Below, piece by piece: positions 18,666 to 27,300 of a stretch of DNA of 55,678 nucleotides (position 1 is the stretch's first letter; every line of letters begins with the position of its first letter). The position numbers and the translations under genes are program-made. Where the stretch lies: contig JAFGBD010000086.1 of NCBI GenBank assembly GCA_016933335.1, positions 1 to 55,678 of the forward strand. The letters are read 5' to 3'. Origin of the DNA: Bacteroidales bacterium. GTDB taxonomy: Bacteria; Bacteroidota; Bacteroidia; Bacteroidales; UBA10428. Below the pieces are notes generated by a model. It ran no database searches. It was not told the DNA's origin and was given only the letters and a program-made list of their open reading frames with translations.

Positions 18666-18687
18666 ATGATAATTATCATGATATCAT
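18666..18687. promoter_or_regulatory. two overlapping palindromes, candidate operator
   Basis: ATGATAATTATCAT (18666-18679) and ATGATATCAT (18678-18687) are both perfect palindromes sharing two bases. They lie between the symporter and the promoter at 18740. The GATAAT-type blocks are a little like a Fur box, but no regulator can be named. Confidence 0.35.
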
Positions 18688-18739
18688 TTCCCTGAAAATC
18701 AATAAACATAAGGCTGATATTAAGAAATATTGTTGATTG

Positions 18740-18771
18740 TTTGTAAATAATTTTCAAATTTATTATGTTTG
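18740..18771 (+). promoter_or_regulatory. Bacteroidota-type promoter for the 1442-residue protein gene
   Basis: TTTG (18740-18743), a 20-nt spacer and TATGTTTG (18764-18771) match the -33 / -7 consensus fully. The predicted start lies near 18778, about 33 nt before the ATG. Confidence 0.6.
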
Positions 18772-18810
18772 ATACCGGAAGCTATTATTTTCTAACTAAA
18801 ACTTTATAAT

Positions 18811-21800
18811 ATGAAACTTAAACTCTTACTTTTTTCACTACTGTTTTTTTGTGGCGTTCTGACCGCTCAGGACACCATTAAGACATTGGTGATTTCTGAG
18901 TGCCGGATCGATGACCAGAGGGAGGCTTACGCGGAATTCACCAATATGGGTACAGAAAACATCAACCTTTCAGATTTTGAATTCGGCAGGGTTGATGCAT
19001 GGACCGTGGCCAAACCCGATTCCATACCGAATGCAAACTGGATTATGTTGCCGGACAGAGAGCTGGCACCGGGTGAATCCTTTGTTGTTGCAGGTGTTCA
19101 TGAATGGCAGGCGGAGCAATATTTGAGAGCTCCACAGGATTATGACCCGTTTTGGACCCCAAAAGAATACTGGTGGTTGGGCGATTTACTGCTTCATTTT
19201 CTGGAATCACCGGTTAAGGATGATCCTACAGACAGCATTACGCCCGGTAATGAGGTACTTCAGACATGGAACGGCAGAGACTGTCTTTATCTCAGGCATC
19301 ACCTGAGCAATGGCGACTCAGCCCTTATTGACCAGGTGAACGGTTTGTTTGATCAGGGCAACGGAACCAACAAAGACGGAGGTCATACCGATGTGGCAGG
19401 TACACCTGAAGCAACCTGGACGTGCAGGCTGGTACGTAAGTTCAGTGTGAAAGAGGGAAACCTTGATTTTGAAAATGCAAGGGGACAGGACCTGGCTGAA
19501 TCAGAATGGATACCCATTCCGCACCAGTTAGGACAGTGGGAGGTTGCCTGGGATTACAGAAGAGTATTCTGGACGGTCGGTAACCACGGTAACTACGTGC
19601 TGGATGCAAACACACTTGAATCCTCAACCGTAGATGTGAATTTTGCCGAGGGCATTCTTACAGTTCCATGGGGTATCAGGAATGACGATTCCATCATGTC
19701 TGAATTTGTGAGAAAACCCGGTATTGCATGGCACTATGACTATGCGCCTTCACATGAAGATTCTGCCTTTAATACCTGCCGTACCGGTGATACCCTTACG
19801 ATTTATTTATGCGGTGATGAGCTGACCACGAAAAAATTCAGGATCGAGGTGGCTCCCCCGACAACAGATGCAAACATCGTTATACCCAAGTATGTACCGG
19901 ATGAAGATGGTTTCTATGATGGTTCCGGTAAATTCTGTTGGGTTACCGATGGGATCCCGGGGATGGATACCATTTATATGATACCCTATGCACTGCGTGT
20001 TGATACCTTGTTCAAGTATCTTGAAAAAGCACCCAATGCTGACTGGGAAATTGTATGGGAAAACGATACGGTCAGGACCGACCTGAGAACGGGAGACATA
20101 CTGAAAGTGACAGCTGAGGACGGAACATCGGTTAAAGAGTATTACATTAAGCTTTATCCATTCTTCCCCAGTCACAATGCAAATTTCTCCATGATAACAT
20201 GGCCGGATGTTCCTGAATATCTAAAAGGCATTTTAGGCTGGAACGGTGATACCATTCCTGCTTTTAACCGCAATAATTTTGAATACACCCTTCAGGTACC
20301 ATTTGATACCGAAGGTGTCCCTGCAGTAGTTGCCAAAAACGAGGATTTAAATGCCAGGCATGAAGTGGACAGGGCTTTGAACCTTACAGGAAGTGCTGCA
20401 GACAGGACCATAACATTCACCTCCACTGCGGAAGATGATACTTCGGTACTGGTTTACAAGATTGAGCTCGAAAAAGAGAAAAATCCGGCTGATATCCAAC
20501 CCTGGCCGCAGGCAGAACCGTTTATCTCCCAGGTCGTATTCAGAGATCAATGGAATAATACCTTTTTAGAGATCTGTAATCCGGGAACAGAGATCCTTGA
20601 TTTAAGCAATTATATGTTGTACTTCGGGCCGATCGATAATCAGGCAGACGCAATCCGCGCTTTTGACCAGCCTGAAGATTCCCTCAGCAAGTACAAGAAA
20701 TATATACCGGGATACAGATGGCTGAGAAATGACGAATGGGCAATCAATCCGGGTATTGTATTCCAGGATGCGGCAGTAAACCCGATCGTATTTCCGCACG
20801 ATGTATTTGTTCTGACTCAAATACGTGGAACGGGTCAGAGCGGATATCCCTGGTATGCCAGTGAAGAGGCCGATATTGATTTCGCACATCCACCCTGGGA
20901 TGAAATTCCGCCATATCAAGCTGACAATACATCCTTTGATTGCTGGTGGGATCAACTTCATTACTTCCTGTGGAAAATAACCAATGACTCCATCAAAAAC
21001 GGTCTGAAAGCTGCTACCGATCCCAATGACTTCGAGCTGATTGAAGCATTTGGAAATCCGGGTAACAGCAGGATGGTTATCAATGGCAGGGAACTCGATC
21101 AAATCAACAGCTTTGTCCGGAAACCCCAGTATTATGAAGGTGATACCGTATTATCAGGATCATTTGGTACGGATGATGCAACCAGCGAATGGGAGTTCAG
21201 GAACAGGGATTATTACACCAATGCAGGTCTGGGATGGCCCCAGGACATCCTTGCTATCTGTACAGGTATAGGAAGCCACTACATGTATGAGGTTACGGTC
21301 TACCAGTCCAAAGTTTTATCGAATACCTACAAGGTTAGTACAGGATATTCCATGAACGAGGAACTCAGGGGTATTGTTGCGGGAACGACCGTTGCCCAGT
21401 TCAAGGGCAATATCACCAAGAAACACGATGGTCAGACCCTTACACTGTTGAGCAGCACTGACGGTTCGGTTCTGGCAGATGATGCTGTACTGGCTGACGG
21501 AGATACACTGTCTGTTCTTTCAGCCCAATATGGTAATGTGACCAAATATGTTCTGGATGTTACAGCTGAGGGTTTAAGCAGCGATGCAGTACTTACATCT
21601 GACACCTATACCATTACAGTGGATGGCGGTACAGGAACAATAGCAGGATTTGACTATGGAACTGCGCTGAAAACAGTTGTGGAAAATGTAACAGTTCCAT
21701 TGGGAGCAGCAATGAATATTGTTGATGCAAATGATGCATACAAACCATTGACAATGCTGAATTTTGACACCCTCTATGTTGATGTTCAGGTGGATGATCA

Positions 21801-23139
21801 AACCTACTTTGAAGTAATAGCAGAGAATGGTGTAACCAAAATTCTGTATCAGCTGTTACCTACAGCGACTGCGTCTGATGCATTTGTCACATCTGTTGTA
21901 TTTGATGTTGACCAGGATGCCTCATTTATTAACCTTGTTCCTGACGGTATCGCAGTATTTGGATTCCTGAAGAACCTTATTCCGGCACCTGGCGCCACAT
22001 TGCAGGTGATTGACAAATATGGTTTTGACCGGAATATCGGTACGGTTGTCAAGGATGATAAACTTGTTGTTACTGCGCAGGATGGTGTAACAACCAAGGA
22101 ATATACACTGACGATGCTTGCAGAATCAGATGATCTGGCTTATGTTACATCAGATGTTTATACCGTTGATCAGTTGCTGTTCAGTATCTCCGGTGAAATC
22201 ACGGAAGAAACACTTCTTGCTGATTTTGAGGGCAACCTGAAACCTTACAAGAAAGCAACTTTAAGGATTGTAGATTCAGAGGGTAATGCCAAGACCGGTG
22301 ATGATCTTGACAACGGCGATAAAGTGGTGGTCACATCATTCAGCGGGGAGAACGTTGTAGAGTATACAATTGATGTGGCATATCTTGCTTATGTAACATC
22401 TACGGTATATACAGTAGATCAGACAGGGCTCAGTATCTCGGGTGCCCTTAGTCCGGAAACAACGGTTGCTGATTTCCTTGCCAACCTGGTACCTTGTGAA
22501 GGAGCTGCCATCAAGGTGGTGGATGCACAGGGCGCAGACAAGGCTGCCGGTAACCTTGCTGATGGCGATGTACTGAGAGTTACTGCAGGCGATGGTGTAA
22601 CAACCAAAGACTATTCAATCAGTATATCATTCCCCTGCTTTGTAACATCTACTGTTTATACGGTTACTGAAAGCCCGCGTAATATCTCGGGTACCACCGT
22701 CAAGATAACAACAGCAGTTGCAGACTTCATCAGCAACCTGGTACCTGCTTCGGGAGCTACCATCAAGGTGGTTGATTCACAGGGTGCAGACAAAGCTGCC
22801 GGTAACCTTGCTGAAGGTGATGTACTGAGAGTTACTGCAGGCGATGGTGTAACCACTGCCGATTATTCAATAACACTTGCTCCGGTCTCTGTTAATGACC
22901 TGAGCGCAAGTGCAATCGATATTTATCCGAATCCGAGCTCAGGAAAGGTTCACATATCAGGTTTGGAACCGGGCAGCAGGATTCAGATATTCAATATCAT
23001 AGGTGATTGCCTGATTGATATGACAGCAATTCAGTCTGCTGAACTTATCTCACTGGAAGATCAGCCCGACGGTGTTTATATCATCAGGTTAAGCATTGAT
23101 GACGAAGTTGTAAGTCATTACAGGCTTATACTTGAATAA
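18811..23139 (+). CDS. large T9SS-exported repeat protein with lamin-tail-like domains
   Basis: A 1442-residue secreted protein. It has a signal peptide (residues 1-20, ending LTAQ). A lamin-tail-like segment from about residue 28 (EAYAEFTNMGTENINLSDFEF) is followed by a second one near residue 573 (FLEICNPGTEILDLSNY). From about residue 830, at least six beta-sandwich repeats of 80-100 residues start with a VTS-x-x-Y-T-V-D strand (near 831, 927, 1025, 1111, 1193, 1277) and close with GDxLxVTAxDGxTxxYxI. The last ~75 residues (IDIYPNPSSGKVHISG ...) are a type A T9SS sorting domain. No catalytic motif was found. Likely a cell-surface or released adhesin or scaffold. The gene has its own promoter and a strong terminator, so it is a separate transcript from the GH genes downstream. 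Confidence 0.85.
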   Translation: MKLKLLLFSLLFFCGVLTAQDTIKTLVISECRIDDQREAYAEFTNMGTENINLSDFEFGRVDAWTVAKPDSIPNANWIMLPDRELAPGESFVVAGVHEWQAEQYLRAPQDYDPFWTPKEYWWLGDLLLHFLESPVKDDPTDSITPGNEVLQTWNGRDCLYLRHHLSNGDSALIDQVNGLFDQGNGTNKDGGHTDVAGTPEATWTCRLVRKFSVKEGNLDFENARGQDLAESEWIPIPHQLGQWEVAWDYRRVFWTVGNHGNYVLDANTLESSTVDVNFAEGILTVPWGIRNDDSIMSEFVRKPGIAWHYDYAPSHEDSAFNTCRTGDTLTIYLCGDELTTKKFRIEVAPPTTDANIVIPKYVPDEDGFYDGSGKFCWVTDGIPGMDTIYMIPYALRVDTLFKYLEKAPNADWEIVWENDTVRTDLRTGDILKVTAEDGTSVKEYYIKLYPFFPSHNANFSMITWPDVPEYLKGILGWNGDTIPAFNRNNFEYTLQVPFDTEGVPAVVAKNEDLNARHEVDRALNLTGSAADRTITFTSTAEDDTSVLVYKIELEKEKNPADIQPWPQAEPFISQVVFRDQWNNTFLEICNPGTEILDLSNYMLYFGPIDNQADAIRAFDQPEDSLSKYKKYIPGYRWLRNDEWAINPGIVFQDAAVNPIVFPHDVFVLTQIRGTGQSGYPWYASEEADIDFAHPPWDEIPPYQADNTSFDCWWDQLHYFLWKITNDSIKNGLKAATDPNDFELIEAFGNPGNSRMVINGRELDQINSFVRKPQYYEGDTVLSGSFGTDDATSEWEFRNRDYYTNAGLGWPQDILAICTGIGSHYMYEVTVYQSKVLSNTYKVSTGYSMNEELRGIVAGTTVAQFKGNITKKHDGQTLTLLSSTDGSVLADDAVLADGDTLSVLSAQYGNVTKYVLDVTAEGLSSDAVLTSDTYTITVDGGTGTIAGFDYGTALKTVVENVTVPLGAAMNIVDANDAYKPLTMLNFDTLYVDVQVDDQTYFEVIAENGVTKILYQLLPTATASDAFVTSVVFDVDQDASFINLVPDGIAVFGFLKNLIPAPGATLQVIDKYGFDRNIGTVVKDDKLVVTAQDGVTTKEYTLTMLAESDDLAYVTSDVYTVDQLLFSISGEITEETLLADFEGNLKPYKKATLRIVDSEGNAKTGDDLDNGDKVVVTSFSGENVVEYTIDVAYLAYVTSTVYTVDQTGLSISGALSPETTVADFLANLVPCEGAAIKVVDAQGADKAAGNLADGDVLRVTAGDGVTTKDYSISISFPCFVTSTVYTVTESPRNISGTTVKITTAVADFISNLVPASGATIKVVDSQGADKAAGNLAEGDVLRVTAGDGVTTADYSITLAPVSVNDLSASAIDIYPNPSSGKVHISGLEPGSRIQIFNIIGDCLIDMTAIQSAELISLEDQPDGVYIIRLSIDDEVVSHYRLILE
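22501..22875 (+). repeat. near-identical internal repeat units
   Basis: The last two beta-sandwich repeats are almost identical in DNA: about 85 bp from 22536 to 22620 match 22785 to 22869 with only scattered changes, far more than the older repeats. This points to recent unit duplication or gene conversion. Confidence 0.7.
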
Positions 23140-23157
23140 TAAAACCCTGAATTCAAA

Positions 23158-23188
23158 GAGAGCCTGTTCAACAGGCTCTCTTTTTTTT
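23158..23188 (+). terminator. rho-independent terminator
   Basis: Stem GAGAGCCTG (23158-23166) / CAGGCTCTC (23172-23180), loop TTCAA, then eight T. It follows the stop of the 1442-residue protein gene by 18 bp. Confidence 0.9.
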
Positions 23189-23298
23189 AAGTCCCCGAGG
23201 TTGTTTTACCATTTCTTTCACCTGACTCCTGATAGCCAAACCAGAGACAGCATAACCTTTGCCATCCATAGAGACAGGAAATTGTGCCGGTTGAAGAG

Positions 23299-23316
23299 TT
23301 CCCGGTTTACCGGGAA
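23299..23316. promoter_or_regulatory. 18-bp palindrome upstream of the GH genes, candidate operator
   Basis: TTCCCGGT-TT-ACCGGGAA is symmetric with 8-bp arms and ends 29 bp before the GH5 start codon. It could bind a dimeric repressor or form a leader hairpin. It is not followed by a T-run, so it is not a standard terminator. Confidence 0.4.
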
Positions 23317-23345
23317 ATGAGGTAAATGAAATAAATTTAACAACG

Positions 23346-24308
23346 ATGAAACACATTCAGGTGGTTTTTTTATCAGCACTGATTATATTCTGTTTTGAAG
23401 CAGTACGTTCACAACCTGTCAAAAGGCATGGGAACCTTTCAGTACAGGGGACCAGGATGGTTGATCAGAACGGCAGTACCGTCGTATTAAAGGGAGTCAG
23501 CTTTGGCTGGCATAACTGGTGGCCGAGATTTTATAATAAAGAAACTGTTCATTGGTTGTATAAGGACTGGAATTGCTCAATTGTAAGGGCAGCCATGGGT
23601 GTTGAACCTGAAAAGGGATACCTGGATTCGCCCGGATGGTCAGAGAAGAAAATAGAAGCCGTGATCGAAGGTGCCGTAAAGGAAGATATATATGTGATCA
23701 TAGACTGGCACAGTCACGGATTGCACCTTAAGGGAGCACTTGCTTTTTTTGAGGAGATGGCCGGGAAATATGGTCATTATCCGCACATTATTTATGAAAT
23801 ATATAACGAACCTGTTCGCCAGTCGTGGCAGGAAGTAAAATCCTATTCCGTTGAGGTTATTAAAAAAATCCGGGAATCAGATCCGGATAACATCATCCTT
23901 GTTGGTAGTCCGCACTGGTGCCAGGATATTCACCTGGTTGCTGACGATCCCATTGAAGGTTTTGATAATCTCATGTATACCACACATTTTTATGCTGCTA
24001 CCCACGGACAGTATTTGCGTGACAGGGGTGATTACGCACTGAAAAAAGGAATCCCGCTCTACGTATCGGAATGTGCAGGCATGTCAGCAAACGGGGATGG
24101 CCCTATCGATTATGAAGCATGGAATACATGGATTGACTGGATGGACAAAAATGATATCGGCTGGATCTGCTGGTCGGTTGCAGACAAAAACGAAACATGC
24201 TCAATGCTGAAGAAAAGTGCAGGTTCAAAGGGTGAGTGGGAAGAGGCCGATTTAAAAGAATCCGGTATAAAAACACGTGAATTGTTACGGACCGGAAGCC
24301 TGAAATAA
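23346..24308 (+). CDS. GH5 endo-beta-1,4-glucanase (cellulase type)
   Basis: A 320-residue secreted enzyme with a signal peptide ending around residue 22 (AVRSQ) and a (beta/alpha)8 GH5 domain. Landmarks are GVSFGWHNWW near residue 50, VRAAMG, IIDWHSH, the acid/base Glu155 in IYEIYNEP, THFYAATH and the nucleophile Glu242 in YVSEC, then WICWSVADK. This order is that of GH5 subfamily 2-like endoglucanases. No CBM, no lipobox and no T9SS sorting domain are present, so it is expected in the periplasm or released. It is 28 bp upstream of the GH44/GH26 gene, and both probably share a transcript. It would cut beta-1,4-glucan or glucomannan chains. Confidence 0.9.
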   Translation: MKHIQVVFLSALIIFCFEAVRSQPVKRHGNLSVQGTRMVDQNGSTVVLKGVSFGWHNWWPRFYNKETVHWLYKDWNCSIVRAAMGVEPEKGYLDSPGWSEKKIEAVIEGAVKEDIYVIIDWHSHGLHLKGALAFFEEMAGKYGHYPHIIYEIYNEPVRQSWQEVKSYSVEVIKKIRESDPDNIILVGSPHWCQDIHLVADDPIEGFDNLMYTTHFYAATHGQYLRDRGDYALKKGIPLYVSECAGMSANGDGPIDYEAWNTWIDWMDKNDIGWICWSVADKNETCSMLKKSAGSKGEWEEADLKESGIKTRELLRTGSLK

Positions 24309-24336
24309 GAAATTAACCGGAAAGGATCATTATCAC

Positions 24337-27300
24337 ATGCAAAAGTTGTTCACTTCGTTAATAATTTTACTGGCTGGTTTGAACTGCCACACTCAGCAGA
24401 TAACAACCATTCAGGCAGATGTCAGTTCTGAACAGAGACCAATATCACCCTATATTTTTGGCAAGAACAACTGCTTATCCGATAAATGGCTGGATAAACC
24501 ACCGTTGAGCACGGCAGAATGGCAGCGCTTGCGTGACCTGGGAATCAACATGTTTCGCGAAAACGGCGGTAACAATTCATCAAAGTACAACTGGAGACGA
24601 AAACTGTCAAGTCATCCCAACTGGTATAATAATGTATATGCACATGACTGGGATTATGCCGCCGGCAGCCTGAAGGCAAATATTCCATCGGCGCAGGGTA
24701 TGTGGGCTTTTCAATTGACAGGTAAGGCTGCCAGAACCTCCGCCTATAATTTCAACGACTGGGCTTATAATGGTTCGCAATGGTGGGAAGGTGTGGAACA
24801 GAATCTTGCCGGCGGGGGGCAGGTGAATCCTGCCGGCGGGAGCAAAGCACTGGTTGATGGTGATCCCGGCCTTTACCTCGAAGACTGGAATGCTGATTCC
24901 ACTGTCGGAATTTTAGACCGCTGGTTCGGACCGGGTGGTATCGGGCTGGACTCCACCCGCATCAGGTACTGGAATATGGATAATGAGCCTGAAATATGGA
25001 ATGGCACCCACGATGATATATGGCCGACACAACCCGGAGCCGAAGAATTCATGCAGATCTATTTCAATGTGGCGAAAAAGGCCAGGGCAAAATATCCCGG
25101 TATAAAGCTGCTTGGACCGGTTCCTGCCAATGAATGGCAATGGTACAACTGGAATGGCTCAAGAATCAGCTATCAGGGGCAACAATATGTGTGGCTTGAA
25201 TACTTTATTCTTCGTATTGCCGAAGAACAGCAGGCAAGCGGGATTCGACTGCTGGATGTCCTGGATATCCATTTTTATCCCGGAGAGACCAGTCCGTCTG
25301 ATATTGTCCAGCTTCACAGGGTGTTTTTTGATGAAACCTATAGTTATCCCGGTGCAAACGGGGTGAGAAGACTCGGGGCAGGCGGATGGGATGTGAGCAT
25401 CACCAGGGAATACATTTTAAAGCGTTGCAGCGACTGGCTGGAAAAATACATGGGTACTGACCATGGAGTTACATTCTCGGTCACGGAAACAGGTATTGAA
25501 GGAGATAATCCCAATGTGACCGCTTCATGGTATGCCTCAACACTGGGTGAATTTGCCAGACAGGGAGTGGAAATCTTCACTCCGTGGACATGGAAAACAG
25601 GGATGAACGAAGTGGTTCATCTGTTCAGCCATTATTCCAAACCGTTCTTTATTGACGCCATATCATCGGAAGAGCTTTATGTTTCTGCCTATCCGACAGT
25701 CTCGGAAGATAAAGATTCCATGGTGATATTTCTTATCAACCGTCATCTGACCGGAACAAGAAAAATTAAGCCGGATCTTGCAGGTTTCCCGGTAAAAAGC
25801 GGAATGTATAAGATGTACCGGCTTTCAGATCTGCCCCAGTATGAGACTTTTGTTTCGCACACGAATAATGCACTTGAGGTGACAGATCTGCCGGTATCGG
25901 ATAATGAACCCGAAGTATTGTTACCTCCCCTGTCAGTCAGTGCTGTTGTTCTGAAACGTGCTGAAAACATCCGGACCCCTTTCGGATACCTTGTCGCAGA
26001 GGCCGAAGCAGAAGACGGTTCCCTGACAGGTGTTACCGTTGCCAGTTCTGCTTCCGGGTATTCCGGAACAGGTTATGTAACCGGACTTGATAATGAAGGG
26101 GATAATGTCACAATAGGTATTTATATTCCTGAAAAGAGCTTTTATAAGCTTGTCATCAGGTACCGGGGTGCATCAGGGCAAAAATACCAGGATCTGCTGG
26201 TCAATAATAAACCGGTATCTTCTGTCAGATATGCTGCGAGCGACACATTTACATTTGTTGAAGCCGGTAGCTGTCATCTTGAACATGGGATCAACCAGAT
26301 TTCCATCCGCAAAGGCTGGGGCTGGACCGATATCGACAAGATTGAAATATATCCGGCATTGCAGCATGTATATCATTTTTCACCGGATCCGGCAGATTCC
26401 CTTGCAAGTGATACAGCCAGAAGCCTTTACAGGTTTTTGCTGACCCAGTTTGGAGACAGGATAATCTCGGGACATACTCATTATAATTATGACCAGCTGA
26501 AAGATACGGCCGGTAAATCACCTGTGCTGCGCGTTGCCGATTTCCAGCATTTTACAGAAGGGTACCCCTATCTGTGGGAAAACGGAGGGCATACCTTTGG
26601 CAAACATGATGACGGTTCGGTAGACGAGCTGATCAACTGGCATCAGGAAACAGGCGGGAAAGGAATCATTTCTTACCAGTGGCACTGGCATTCTCCTTTC
26701 GGCGGGGAGGTCAGTACCAATACCTTTTACACCAGTCTGACGACCTTTGACGTAAGCCAGGCCGTTATACCGGGTACCCAGGAATATGATTCCGTCATCA
26801 GAGACATAGACGATATTGCAGCCGAACTGAAGAAATTCCAGGATGCCAGTATCCCGGTCCTCTGGAGACCCTTGCACGAGGCAGGTGGAGGATGGTTCTG
26901 GTGGGGAGCCAAAGGTCCTGAACCCTGTAAAGAGCTTTATAATATGTTATTCGACCGTTTAAAAAACCACCACCAGCTGCACAATCTCATATGGGTATGG
27001 TCTTCTCCTGAAGAGGACTGGTACCCGGGTAACGACAAGGTGGATATCATCGGGCATGATTCCTACCCGGGTGCATATCATTACGGCACCCAGAAATTTT
27101 TCTTCGATGAATTATACAGACTGACCGAAGGAGAGAAACTGATAGCCATGACGGAAAACGGTCCCATACCCGATCCCGGTGAATGCCTCCGGGGTGATGC
27201 ACCCTGGTTGTACTTCATGTCATGGGACACTCTGGTTTTCGGACAGAATGCAACCGCACATATCCGTGATGTATATGAACATCCTGATGTGATAACACTC

